Assembly: GCF_014252955.1 (NCBI RefSeq)
Contig: NZ_JACMIA010000001.1
Coordinates: 1,426,001 to 1,490,000 of the forward strand
DNA from: Stappia sp. 28M-7
Lineage (GTDB): Bacteria; Pseudomonadota; Alphaproteobacteria; Rhizobiales; Stappiaceae
Direction: 5' to 3'
DNA length: 64,000 nucleotides
Part shown: in pieces, positions 20,001 to 24,108 of the stretch
How positions within the stretch are numbered: position 1 is the stretch's first letter
Layout: the number at the start of each line of letters is the position of its first letter
Notes under the pieces: model-generated
The model's database searches: none
The model's input: the letters and a program-made list of their open reading frames with translations, nothing else
What the model was told of the DNA's origin: nothing
Made by a program: the position numbers and the translations under genes

Positions 20001-22777
20001 TCAAGGTTGCAACTCAAGCCGTCGCGCCCGCCGTGACGCCTGCGACCGTGGCCGTTGCGCCAGCCGCCGCCGTCGCCATTACACCCGCTCCGAAGTCCGA
20101 CGAGGCGCCTGCCGTCGCGATCATCGGCGCGTCCGGCATCTTCCCCAAGGCCGCCGATCTTGAAGCCTTCTGGCGCAACATCCGCGAGGGACGCGACTGC
20201 ATCGAGGAGGTGCCGGTCTCCCGCTGGGATGTTGCGCGTTTCTATCACCCCGACCCGGCGCATCCCGGCTCGTCCTACTGCAAGTGGATGGGTGCGCTGG
20301 ACGGTGTCGACCAGTTCGACGCCCGCTTCTTCGGTATCACCCCGCGCGAAGCGGAGCTGATGGACCCGCAGCAGCGGCTGTTCCTGCAGGTCGCCTGGCA
20401 CGCGATCGAGGATGCGGCCATCGATCCGCATGCGCTGGGCGGTCGCAATTGCGGCATCTATGTCTCCTCCGGCCCGAGCGGTTACGAAGACCTGATCGAG
20501 GAGCGCAACGCGTACAGCCTGCTCGGCAGTTCCGGCTCGATCCTTGCCGCGCGCATGTCCTACATGCTGGACCTGCGCGGTCCGAGCTTGTCCATCGACA
20601 CGGCCTGCTCCAGCTCTCTGGTGGCGATTGCGGAGGCCTGCGAGAGCCTGATTGCCGGCACGTGCGACATGGCACTGGCGGGCGGGGCCTGCATTCTCGT
20701 CGGCCCGAAGATGTTCATCGACACGTCCAAGGTCTCGATGCTGTCGAAGGACGGGCGTTGCTTCACCTTCGATGCGCGTGCCAATGGCTTCGTGCCTGGC
20801 GAGGGCGTCGGCGCCGTTCTGCTGAAGCGGCTGGACGACGCCTTGCGCGACGGCGATCCCATCCGCGCCGTGCTTCGCGGCTGGGGAACCAATCAGGACG
20901 GCCGCACCAACGGCATTACCGCGCCCAATCCGCAGGCCCAGACCGCGCTGATGCGCTCGGTGCAGGCTCGCTTCGGCATCGATCCGGCGACCATCGGCCT
21001 TGTCGAATGCCACGGCACGGGCACCCCGCTCGGCGATCCCATCGAGATCGAGGGGCTGCGAGATGCCTTCCACGGCGTCCCGGTGGACGCGGACTGCCGG
21101 ATCGGCTCGGTGAAGAGCAATATCGGCCATTGTCTCGCTTCCGCCGGTGTTGCCGGCGCGCTGAAGGCGATGCTCGCCCTGGAACAGGCCGAACGGCCGC
21201 CGGTGGTGAACTTCGACAGCCTGAACCCGCATATCTCGCTTGAAGGCACGCCCTTTGCGCTGACCCATCAGGCCGAGCCGTGGCCGGCGAGAGGCGCCGC
21301 GCCGCGCCGGGCTGCCGTCAGTTCTTACGGCTTCAGCGGTACGAACGCGCATCTGGTGCTGGAGGAGGCGCCGGCCCCTGCGCGCCGCACCGCAACGCCG
21401 GGGCCCTGGCTGCTGGTCCTGTCAGCCCGGGATCGCGAGCGCTTGCAGGAGCATGCTGCAGGCCTTGAGCGCTTCGTCGCGGCACATCCCGACCTCGATC
21501 TCGGCGCGCTGGTGCACACGCTTCAGGTCGGACGCACCGCGTTCGCCAGCAGGCTGGCCGTCGCCTTCGCAACCCGAGAAGACCTGCTGCGTGCGCTCGC
21601 CTCGGTCGCTGCGGGACGTCCGCTCGCCGGGCTGCATGTCTCCGATGGCGAGCGGGCCGCGACCGCGCCGTTCGAGACGGACGAGGATGCAAGGGCGCTT
21701 GTCGCACGCTGGCTTGCGTCCGGCGAGATGGACCGCCTGTCGCGTGTCGGCGAGCTCTGGGCCAAGGGGCTTGCCATTGATTGGTCGATCCTGCCGCCGC
21801 AAGACCGTCTCCGCCTGCCGGGTTATCCCTTCGCCCGCGAGCGCTATTGGGTCGAGCCGGGCGAGACAGCCGTGAACGAGGAGCCGGCGACAGTCGCGCC
21901 GTCGTCGCTGCAACCGCATCCGATGCTGGACGGCGCCGCTGCACGCGGTGAGATCGCTCGCTTCTCCGTCGCGCTCACGGGCGATGAACCCTCTCTCACC
22001 AGCCATCTTTCCGCCGACCGGCGGCTGGTTCTCGGTCTCTTCCTGCCCGAGCTTGCGCGCGGCGCGCTGGAGCGTGCAAGTGGCCGCCCGGTTCATGGGT
22101 TGCGGCACCTGTTGTGGGGGAGCCCGCTTGCGGTCAACGGCCATGCGCGGCAGCTGACGGTCGTGGTCGGCGACGACGGGCAAGGGCTTTTGTATCGTGT
22201 CGTGGCGGACGGTGAGGAGGCCGAGCCCTGGCATTTCGGCGCCGCCGCCGCAGAAGATCAGCTTCCACGAAGGCCCGGCCGGGTGGAGCCGCTCGCGCCA
22301 GGGGACGGCACTGACCTGGGCGATGCCTATCGGGTCTTTGCGGAGCGCTGCGCCATCCATTCGGGACCGGCAGCGCCCGAGGCCGCGAGTGTTGGCAGGG
22401 TGAACCTCGTCGGGGATCGCCTCGTTGCTGAGCTTCGGCGTCCGCGCGGCGAGGCAGGGTCGGCCGGTGGCATGCTGTTCGATCCGGCATGGATGGACGC
22501 AGCCTGGCGGCTGCTCGCCTTCCGCTTCAGTGGGCATCTGGCGGCGCCGGCGACCTCCGGTGCGCTTAAGCCGCCCGTTGCCATCGAGAGCATGGCCGCA
22601 TGGGCGAGCGCCGGCGAGCGGGCCGTGCTTCACGTGGAGGGCGGCAACGGCCTTCCGCTGGTTCTTTCGCTTTACGACGAACAGGGTAATGCGTGCATGG
22701 TGATGCGGGACGTGCGGCTGGGGTCGATGGAGGCCGGCGGCAGCAGGATCGGTCTTGCCGGGGAGAGCGTGCGATGA
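2066..22777 (+). CDS. sbnO: Trans-AT polyketide synthase, six KS modules, glutarimide-type
   Basis: This is a 6903-residue AT-less type I PKS. The start at 2066 is chosen because it forms an ATGA overlap with the AT/ER gene and the first KS begins eight residues later; the frame is open further upstream but overlaps that gene. Domain order is KS1-DH-KR-ACP, KS2-B(DH-like)-ACP, KS3-KR-ACP, KS4-[ACP-like insert]-cMT-ACP, KS5-ECH-like-ECH-ACP-ACP, KS6-degenerate DH. The protein ends without the ACP of its last module, which is supplied by the next PKS. All six KS domains keep the Cys-His-His triad. The KS-DH-KR-ACP/KS-B-ACP pair is the arrangement known from glutarimide polyketide synthases, and the methyltransferase and beta-branch modules fit sesbanimide. 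The symbol follows the sesbanimide (sbn) naming as I recall it and is not verified. Function is near certain; product identity is inference. Confidence 0.9.
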   Translation: MSREGGKEPVAIIGVGLRLPGADRLAKFGAHLAAGRSLISQVPANRWNAEELLGDPARGNRTSSIWGGFVEDADCFDASFFGISPREAAWMDPQQRFALEMAWHAIEDAGYRASDLAGSRTGVYMGVCHWDYAELLEKHLPHVDAYLPTGIAFSIIANRVSHFLDLQGPSITNDTACAASMTSVYEAVRALQGGECDMALAGGVNLIWSPNHFVAFSKAGMLSKTGRSNAFDDAADGYVRGEGGAVLLLKPLEQALADGDPVHAVIRGIGINHGGRTNSLTVTNPRAQAALIKAVHREAGVAPDTVSYVEAHGPGTPLGDPIEISGLKEAFADLHAEAGTAPREASCGIGSVKTNIGHLEGAAGVAGIVKVLIALAREELPGNVGFTAQNRLVDLAGTPFRIQKEASPWPRTEDAPRRACVSSFGFGGSNAHVLIEEAPEMETAREDGEGEVHLLPLSAADEERLQALLGELLATVEAADAPALADLAHTLRIGRAPLEVRVAFLVRDRQELAQALHARLGGTDHPAVVDASAGVTGEPLHDLALRFVSGEDVDWLAAGLPKGRRVRAPLYPFARERHWMDESLGVKDDRPAPHPMIHRNISGFAGPVFESSLRGPELFWADHKVRGTQILPGVAALEMARAAADLAGADLGSTFALEDVVWSRPIAARETPVAVETHLTRQADRRIGFTIRAAGGEGHNVRGTISPSLEAAPSAPVLSQLQGELREDVPVALCYERLRASGVDHGPGFRAMARVTRGSGRVLAQLKLPRRLHPTLAALPLHPVMLDAAIQAWIALDETGPTGAAVPFACRRVVVHGPCEPMMWALVTERGTPSATAAVRHLDIHMLDRDGRLRVSFEDLALRIVAFDETAVEAAGGETADDLPLVLAESRWRPAPAGTGQVGERDVSVLLAGFEEANLSNNFIRNLSEASGQSVCVLTGVPAGDPAAAAAGLFDALHARIVGAMRDKPRRPRHFLVLAPESLPQSVTAPLAALLRTAATENPKISGALVRIEGPVDAGRLAGLLRQEVEAADTFTELRYRADGSREALRIDPVDLPAGRGEMKLDPDGAYWITGGAGGLGLILAGWLAARGARKIVLSGRSAQDDSRFEALRAAGAAVTYAACDMGDAAAVEELAQRIAREIGPLKGVIHAAGLLDDGYILTQAGRDFAPVFAPKLAGTLNLDRATRAAPLDFLVLFSSVAARFGNAGQAAYAGANGFLDGFAAERAAMVARGERQGRTLAVAWPLWAEGGMSVDMPTLEAMERRFGTVPLPSDAGLAALEWLLVAGQEPCATVLYGDTARIGAFLSAREGVVEKQDAPAPSDAPQAAGDDAALARQGALFVRDILADVLELDPSRIRLNRKLEEYGLDSISIVETTNRLEERLGSLSKTLFFEYVDLEGVAGHLVENHRDALAAALAEEGLGEAASPPATPVEAPAEAIPARADPGPSVSQPDVGTDAHAIAIVGLSLHVSGAATQDEFWEMLAGGIHGFRPYPQERWDHAALLHPERDVLGKTVVRTGCFLDDIDRFDPRYFRISQTEAELMSPEVRLFLQASVEAFENAGYSRETLQRRHGGDVAVIVGSMTNEYDLYGFQNMLMRGSPASGSYTGTVPNMVSYYYGFTGPSYFLDTMCSAASTCVHEAVHMLRSGRCEMALAGGVSLLLHPQKLIATSQEHFTTKSADVIRGYGVGAEGTILGEGVGALVLKRLCDAERDGDHIHGVIIGTGISNAGVRNGFTVPNPHQQAVAIERALDDAGITADTVSYIEGHGSGTALGDPIEVKALTQAFRKHTDAVGACPIGTVKSNVGHLLGASGLAGIAKVVAQLGKGMLAPSLHAETLNPDIPFATSPFRVQRELAPWQRPLGADGREQSRRAGVTSIGAGGMNSHILIEEYRPQPRQARAAGPELLVFSAMNRDRLVALVRRHLDWMERHPDADLSDIAFTLQVGRTELPCRLALAASDPADARRRLADFTEAPDADGRWHHVRSILDVDPPEDAERLAAAVAARDLGQLADAWTHGAAIDWFALWRDREPRRVPLPTYPFEKVRCWYPEQPDAPSVVNPLGSRLKLHPFIGRNVSTLSGLRYETDIHLGELLDYVQTRGRKQTVLPMVAVETVAALARIAGLSGPVAVEDLQVLGLPEWPAVKTLTLTLEPAGDGFLARVVARDREAVETPWLQARVATGTARDGQVDLDALKAASPEVLDHARIYGDLARNGLGFGPYLEGIARAFRLAGGGLLCELREDGPQQDWFRKNLALPSTALGAGWQALELLVSGGEPLALAGISRTEVSSGDVAAVLCKPGSSGAFDLSFLDRRGRIIARCEGIATVPVARFVAAASIPAPEPARTVALDTSPTADWAAQELRRIAAAILKFNPDDLGPRDPFHDLGFDSISLTRYAGEIGFAFGIELSPAIFFECEHVEALAEHLVRRHDIAPPAESVPVAAPHRAAPLAVAAVPTISQPVAGAAQTRGDGRIAIVGMAGRFPGSPDIETFFDNLLAGRDLTRDLPLERYGEAYRARVAAASFPRRGGFLSDIDCFDAAAFRISPAEAERMDPQQRLLLETAWHAVENAGVEPSDLPKATGVFVGVTSLDYAALLAAHGVAADGHVATGNSLAMVANRVSHAFDLSGPSEAIDTACSSSLVALLRAAQALKDGRCETALVGGVNLCLAAEGFEGPHNAGMLSPDGRCKSFGAGADGYARGEGVAVLVLKRLRDAERDGDRILGTIIGGAQNHGGRAGALTAPNAKAQAALVEEAMAGIDPATIGYIEAHGTGTHLGDPVEVNGLKRAFANLSGRESVAEPHIGLGTVKSSIGHLEAAAGLAGVVKVLMAMQGGELPPTLHCDEINPHVDLAGSPLRLVRSREAWPRPVDATGAPLPRRAGVSSFGFGGTNAHVVLEDYAGEHPPQRRPLPPRRFAATCHWIPGISPADETPSSETLVFVPEWREQKAPAVGFAGRRIVVACDVPVEARPGCELVSLALGRGAVTARYGRAAAHLLGVLRDLVKQPGEGKVLVQLALSPAREGALLAGLGAMLDTAGIEDPRILGQVIELPEGLAPDHAARLLASEAGTGAGTRIRYSNGQRLERTWREVPAGGAGFQWRPRGVVLVTGGMGRLGRLVARDIAQTAKGAVLVLTGSRPLDGSREAFLDELRALGAVAGYRQVDMGDAEAVAGLVAHVIEVHGTLNAVVHCAGTLRDAHLAWKRETDLAEVLAPKVTGALALREACSGLDLDAFVLFSSLAGAFGNAGQADYAAANGFLDALAEHSGGRIASIGWPLWLGGGMEAGEQVQAALFERMGQRPLETDAGLAAMHAILGAGHAQAAVIAGDAARARRFFSRQDASEVLPVEPQAKTGGNAVSSELLSRTAVRLGELFATISGHPAGRIDPQAPLEDYGIDSLMITRLNSELAGIFEALPKTLFFQYRTLAAIAGWLAERQPEACRRWTGTSDVTVSAPALVAPAQLSAASLRRGPMERAEPIAVIGLSGRYPGADTLDAFWENLRSGRDMVGEIPAERWGLEGFFEPDADEAVASQRSYSRWGAFLQDFAGFDPLFFRISPRDAAAMDPQERLFLMSAWEACEDAGYTRARLKAVAGGREGADVGVFAGVTKTGYALHGPFRGEGGAVVRPSTSFASVANRVSHALDLAGPSLPVDTMCSSSLTAIHEACERLRAGHCAMALAGGVNLYLHPSNYVELCASHMLSPSGRCHSFGAAADGFVPGEGVGCVLLKPLSRALADGDRIHAVIRGSAINHGGRANGYTVPSPAAQRDVVRAALEQAGLSARDVSYIEAHGTGTVLGDPIEVDGLTQAFAPDTAETGFCALGSVKSAIGHLEAAAGIAGLTKVILQMRHGMLAPTLHAETVNPNLDLAATPFALQRQAAEWRTDGSRIAGISSFGAGGANAHVIVEEWREGPASAAPAPAPQAIVLSARTPEQLRAQAENLLAALRSGIATDTPVSPQAVAAGIAEDLAAVLGVEVADIDPGESFDALGLEGPELLALRNRLEERLPAARLPLLDRFANIETLAEIVAAQGLSAEGNAALPLDAVAYTLQVGREAFAHRLGIEAASIDDLAARLGDWLSGEAGAGIHTGEAKGVDGLLATLRGDGVLQELAERAWQEGRLDKLLALWAEGIDIDWARLPRSTRPDIVSLPTYAFARDRYWLPQTEAPVGAELERAITAAQGDEQLVAEQDRLDRLVASVLAAQLAQVPEEAVTQGLRRWYRAARDLLARNGREALSEDDAWTRWHASREEDGLAPQMRLAEASLAALPDILTGARKATDVLFPQGSLELVEAVYKENAVAARFSEALAQAAAKHVGASRTDRPLRILEIGAGTGGTSEPVFAALAPLAGRITEYCYTDVSRAFLIHAERSYAGRVPGLRTALLDIEKPLAGQGVEPGRYDLVIAANVLHATADIVRTLKTVRETMAPEGVLLVNETSRATLFTHVTFGLLEGWWRFTDGERRIPGTPSLAPESWAAALREAGFDWIAGSGEAERRLGQQLFAARATGAAAQTAALADKPAAQPVPASRPQATAGEVRHDLRGLLRGLVATTLNVAPESIDVTRSFADYGLDSILGAEFAHRLRKALGIPFDQTRLFDFASVGQLEAFLLREHADAVAALNSTDAVPATPLAARAPAPAPVLARSTESPAEPIAIIGVSGRFAGSQTVEEFWQHLMAGDDLVGPVTRFDLAPHYRGVPEGSYGRHGSFIEDVDRFDAVFFGISGLEATWMDPQQRLFLEEAWKTLEHAGHAGSDIVGSRCGVFVGCAHGDYQELFREQPPGQAFWGNTTSLIPSRLSYWLDLKGPAIAVDTACSSSLVAVHMACRSLREGECDMALAGGVFVQSSPRFFLYANQANMLSPSGHCAPFGAGADGIVPGEAVAAVLLKPLSKALADGDTVHGVILGSGTNQDGTTNGITAPSALSQERLMREVYRRFGIDPASITVVEAHGTGTPLGDPVEHAALARVHGGGQVGEKLLGSVKSNIGHATTAAGIAGLIKAVWSLKHAMVPPVLHFGGGNPSIDFSQSPFRVNGEPFTFPAKDGTPRRVAVSSFGFGGTNAHAVLQEAPVQPQAASGLPLFLFVFSARNEALLRQLAERMAAHLETADGIEAADIAHTLLVGRRPMVERLAIVAGETRDLAARLRAWLCGEDVEGVHRASASPSDESGNAALVADCRRIVGAFAVSQGADPQAWREGLQQLAGAWARGAEIDGTGLFGTGRRRVPLPASPLAGKSYWVAETPKDAGRQPVPRAVAADTPRIEQRSAPVASAELAMPRRLAEPAALAGPYETVSGRMPSVRLAPLDSIAGPAVAPHPPETGGVRLAGDQDGVRRLELTGRWSEATRRELERALREAGEDQALRVVVVRGGEAWGSASAAAGNTITTALLDCPLPVVSVLEAPVAGDGTAAALLADFVVRAEGAAISSLPVLPEGLPWQLAARRIETGMETVAADRVEAAATELAASIAGAPREALVLLKAHMRKAMPQLVGAELSGSPGLDRLRQLMRDAGTASPVATQPRRVPLATSVMELEAYPDGVVLLRMLEREGRNTFTAAFMDGIEEAFASIATMPEAKVVVLTGHDGYFACGGTSEGLTELQAGEARFTDRRIYSLPLACPLPVIAAMQGHGIGAGWSLGLYCDAAIFATEGLYHSNYLWYGFTPGAGATLIFPHRLGDDLGREVLFSAREYRGRELARRAQHLDVLPAARVLDEALVRAHALAHQPKADLTAAKADGAATVARHLDEVLRREFAMHETTFIGNDRVRARIAEKFGGASPAPVQQPAQASAGRADPRPNVRERLVASLAEDLMIDVGDVRDDAGFLELGLDSILAVTWIRKLNALFGIELPATAVYAHPTVGGLADHVARLVPSSAVPKAPARAMPEPAALVVEAGSPVANGPATHHAEIRERLVASLAEDLMIDVGDIRDDAGFLELGLDSILAVTWIRKLNALFGIELPATVVYAHPTVGALAAHVAGLVPVKVATQAVAPAVTPATVAVAPAAAVAITPAPKSDEAPAVAIIGASGIFPKAADLEAFWRNIREGRDCIEEVPVSRWDVARFYHPDPAHPGSSYCKWMGALDGVDQFDARFFGITPREAELMDPQQRLFLQVAWHAIEDAAIDPHALGGRNCGIYVSSGPSGYEDLIEERNAYSLLGSSGSILAARMSYMLDLRGPSLSIDTACSSSLVAIAEACESLIAGTCDMALAGGACILVGPKMFIDTSKVSMLSKDGRCFTFDARANGFVPGEGVGAVLLKRLDDALRDGDPIRAVLRGWGTNQDGRTNGITAPNPQAQTALMRSVQARFGIDPATIGLVECHGTGTPLGDPIEIEGLRDAFHGVPVDADCRIGSVKSNIGHCLASAGVAGALKAMLALEQAERPPVVNFDSLNPHISLEGTPFALTHQAEPWPARGAAPRRAAVSSYGFSGTNAHLVLEEAPAPARRTATPGPWLLVLSARDRERLQEHAAGLERFVAAHPDLDLGALVHTLQVGRTAFASRLAVAFATREDLLRALASVAAGRPLAGLHVSDGERAATAPFETDEDARALVARWLASGEMDRLSRVGELWAKGLAIDWSILPPQDRLRLPGYPFARERYWVEPGETAVNEEPATVAPSSLQPHPMLDGAAARGEIARFSVALTGDEPSLTSHLSADRRLVLGLFLPELARGALERASGRPVHGLRHLLWGSPLAVNGHARQLTVVVGDDGQGLLYRVVADGEEAEPWHFGAAAAEDQLPRRPGRVEPLAPGDGTDLGDAYRVFAERCAIHSGPAAPEAASVGRVNLVGDRLVAELRRPRGEAGSAGGMLFDPAWMDAAWRLLAFRFSGHLAAPATSGALKPPVAIESMAAWASAGERAVLHVEGGNGLPLVLSLYDEQGNACMVMRDVRLGSMEAGGSRIGLAGESVR
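2087..6310 (+). other. PKS 1 module 1: KS-DH-KR-ACP
   Basis: The KS (2087-3380) has nucleophile Cys177 in an unusual TACAAS context (codon 2594-2596), with EAHGPGT and KTNIGH for the two histidines. The DH (about 3843-4670) has HKVRGTQILP and HPVMLDAAIQ, so both catalytic residues are present. The KR has TGGAGGLG near 5287, LDD in GLLDDGYI (the B-type mark) and the catalytic Tyr in AAYAGAN. The ACP serine is Ser1371 in GLDSIS. The module should yield an alpha,beta-unsaturated thioester. Only about seven residues precede the KS, so no N-terminal docking domain is visible. Confidence 0.9.
6440..9360 (+). other. PKS 1 module 2: KS-B-ACP, probable Michael-branching module
   Basis: The KS keeps Cys1633 (TMCSAAS), EGHGSGT and KSNVGH, but surrounding signatures differ from its neighbours (MSPEVRLFLQ where others have MDPQQRLFLE). 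The domain after it (about 8270-9060) has the double-hotdog layout of a DH. It lacks the catalytic His (DYVQTRGRKQTVLP) and the Asp motif. There is no KR. The ACP serine is Ser2392 (GFDSIS). A KS followed by a catalytically empty DH-fold B domain and an ACP is the architecture of branching modules that add malonyl to an enoyl chain, as in rhizoxin and glutarimide synthases. Confidence 0.75.
9479..12400 (+). other. PKS 1 module 3: KS-KR-ACP
   Basis: The KS has Cys2639 in DTACSSS, with EAHGTGT and KSSIGH. No DH is present: after the post-KS linker the chain goes directly into the KR structural half. The Rossmann motif TGGMGRLG lies near 11390 and the catalytic Tyr is in ADYAAAN. The ACP serine is Ser3399 in GIDSLM. 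Expected outcome is a beta-hydroxy intermediate. Confidence 0.9.
12494..15930 (+). other. PKS 1 module 4: KS-[ACP-like insert]-cMT-ACP
   Basis: The KS has Cys3657 (DTMCSSS), EAHGTGT and KSAIGH. Its post-KS linker is interrupted at 13931-14165 by an ACP-like segment without the serine. A C-methyltransferase follows (about 14590-15590) with the SAM-binding ILEIGAGTGGTSE near 15047. The ACP serine is Ser4574 (GLDSIL). No KR or DH is present, so the expected intermediate is an alpha-methyl-beta-ketothioester. Confidence 0.88.
13931..14165 (+). other. Degenerate ACP-like domain inserted in the KS4 linker
   Basis: Residues about 3956-4033 interrupt the linker between the helix ending LRAQAENLLAAL and the strand AVAYTLQVGREAF, which are adjacent in the other modules. 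The insert has the helix pattern and spacing of a carrier protein. The expected GxDS site reads GLEGPEL, so Asp is Glu and the phosphopantetheine serine is Gly3994 (codon 14045-14047). It cannot be pantetheinylated at the normal site, so a structural or protein-interaction role is more likely. Confidence 0.7.
19451..19670 (+). repeat. Tandem ACP repeat, copy 1
   Basis: This segment encodes the first beta-branching ACP and recurs almost unchanged 330 bases downstream. Long stretches are identical at the DNA level, and the active-site region differs mainly at third codon positions. It points to a recent duplication or ongoing gene conversion. Confidence 0.92.
19781..20000 (+). repeat. Tandem ACP repeat, copy 2
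   Basis: This is the second copy of the beta-branching ACP sequence, in frame with the first and offset by exactly 110 codons. An Ala/Pro-rich linker joins the two. Both copies keep the serine and the Trp flag. Confidence 0.92.
20102..22777 (+). other. PKS 1 module 6: KS and degenerate terminal DH (ACP on next PKS)
   Basis: The KS has Cys6181 (DTACSSS), ECHGTGT and KSNIGH. The last 290 residues or so (about 21900-22777) look like a DH in length and in the FDPAWMDAAWR segment. The HxxxGxxxxP motif is lost: His6647 is followed by LSADRR rather than a spaced Gly. The protein then ends, so the module's carrier protein must be the ACP at the start of PKS 2. The degenerate DH may serve as a docking element. 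Confidence 0.8.
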
Positions 22778-24108
22778 GCGGAAAGATCGCGATCATCGGC
22801 GGCGGCCCGACCGGCATCGGCGTCGCGCGCGAGCTGATCGAGGACGGGTTCGCGGTCGACCTCTACGAGGCCGAAGCGGATCTCGGCGGGGTGTGGAATG
22901 CCGAGGCCCCTTGTGGGCGCGCCTATGCCTCGCTTCACCTGATTTCGCCGAAATTCAACACCCAGGTGCCGGATTTTCCGATGCCTGAGGACTATCCGCC
23001 CTATCCCAACCATCGCCAGATGCTGGCCTATATCCGCGACTATGCCCGCGCGCATGGCATCTACGACCGTGCCCGCTTCAACGCGGCGGTCGAGCGGCTG
23101 GAGCCGGTAGCGGGCGGCTGGACGCTTCGCTCGGCTGCCGGGCACTTTGAAACCTACCGACTGGTCGTGGTCTGCAACGGGCTGCAGCGGGTGCCGCGCC
23201 TGCCCGATACGAGCGGGCTCGGCACCTTCGCCGGCACCATCCTGCATGCGCGCGACTACAAGAGCGCCGAGCAGCTCAAGGGGCAGCGCGTGCTGGTCGT
23301 CGGCGGTGGCAATTCCGGCTGCGACATCGCTGTCGATGCGGTGCGCACGGCTGCTTGCGTGCATCACAGCACCCGCCGCGGCTACTACTACCAGCCCAAG
23401 TTCATCAACGGGAAGCCGACCCCGCAATGGATGATGGAGCTCGGCAACAAGTTCGCCACCCGCGAGGAGACGCTGGCCTATATCGAGGAGGTGTTCCGCT
23501 TCGCCGGCTATGATGGCGCCGACTACGGATTGCCGCGCCCGGACTATCCGCTCGACGCGGCCCATCCGGTGATGAACTCGCTGATCCTCTATCACATCGG
23601 CCATGGCGACATCGTGCCGAAGGGCGACATCGCCTCGCTCGAGGGCAACACGGTTGCCTTTGCCGATGGCAGCTCGGGCGAGTTCGACACGATCCTTTTC
23701 GCCACCGGCTACAGCCGCGATTTTCCCTTCCTCGACCGGGACCTGCTGGAGTGGAAGGGCGAGATCCCGGACCTCTTCCTGCATTCCACCCCGCGCAATC
23801 ACGACACCCTGCTGTTCATGGGCTTCATCAATGCGGCCGGCGGGCTCGGCGACGGGCTCAAGACGCAAGGGCTCTTCGTGCGCAACTATGCCCGGGCCCT
23901 CTTCGCCCGCAGCGCCGGGCTCGGCCGCTTCCTGGCAGCGAAGAAGACCGACCGGCCTGACCTGGGCGAGGGCTATTTCATCGACAGCTACCGCCACCAG
24001 TGGGAGGCGGATCTGTGGAAGCTGCTGTCCCACATGCGCCGCTATCGCGACATGCTGGCGGAAGGGGATCCGGCACCGGGCCGCGACCTGACGGAGACGC
24101 TGGCTTGA
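22774..24108 (+). CDS. sbnP: Flavin-containing (Baeyer-Villiger-type) monooxygenase inside the PKS operon
   Basis: This 444-residue class B flavoprotein monooxygenase has an N-terminal FAD site GGGPTG, an NADPH site GGGNSG near residue 180, the family fingerprint FAGTILHARDY (FxGxxxHxxxY) and a C-terminal FATGYS motif. ATG 22774 overlaps the stop of PKS 1 (ATGA), and its own TGA shares a base with the start of PKS 2 (TGATG), so it should be made with the two synthases. It sits exactly where the module is split between them. PedG holds the same place in pederin clusters, where chain oxidation or cleavage has been proposed. A Baeyer-Villiger insertion or oxidative truncation of the polyketide is my inference; hydroxylation is an alternative. 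The symbol is recalled from the sesbanimide cluster. Confidence 0.9.
   Translation: MSGKIAIIGGGPTGIGVARELIEDGFAVDLYEAEADLGGVWNAEAPCGRAYASLHLISPKFNTQVPDFPMPEDYPPYPNHRQMLAYIRDYARAHGIYDRARFNAAVERLEPVAGGWTLRSAAGHFETYRLVVVCNGLQRVPRLPDTSGLGTFAGTILHARDYKSAEQLKGQRVLVVGGGNSGCDIAVDAVRTAACVHHSTRRGYYYQPKFINGKPTPQWMMELGNKFATREETLAYIEEVFRFAGYDGADYGLPRPDYPLDAAHPVMNSLILYHIGHGDIVPKGDIASLEGNTVAFADGSSGEFDTILFATGYSRDFPFLDRDLLEWKGEIPDLFLHSTPRNHDTLLFMGFINAAGGLGDGLKTQGLFVRNYARALFARSAGLGRFLAAKKTDRPDLGEGYFIDSYRHQWEADLWKLLSHMRRYRDMLAEGDPAPGRDLTETLA

Larger units (their letters stand above)
16016..20010 (+). other. PKS 1 module 5: KS-ECH-like-ECH-ACP-ACP, beta-branching
   Basis: The KS has Cys4814 (DTACSSS), EAHGTGT and KSNIGH. 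Two crotonase-fold domains follow. The first (about 18021-18600) is short and degenerate. The second (18644-19380) closely matches the PksI-type ECH2 decarboxylase pattern, with FACGGTSEGL, MQGHGIGAGW and YGFTPGAGAT. Tandem ACPs carry Ser5827 and Ser5937, each with a Trp six residues after the serine (Trp5833, Trp5943). That Trp is the published flag for beta-branching carrier proteins. The HMG-synthase partners are not in the window. Confidence 0.88.

Noticed and set aside
14438-21352. A very long open frame antisense to PKS 1 (over 2300 codons), and other long antisense frames opposite both synthases
   Set aside because: The coding strand shows continuous PKS domains with all catalytic motifs. 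The antisense frame is a by-product of high GC third positions and its translation is Arg/Gly/Asp-rich without domains.
21900-22777. Reading the end of PKS 1 as an active dehydratase
   Set aside because: The HxxxGxxxxP motif is absent and only the Asp-containing stretch remains, so it is called degenerate.
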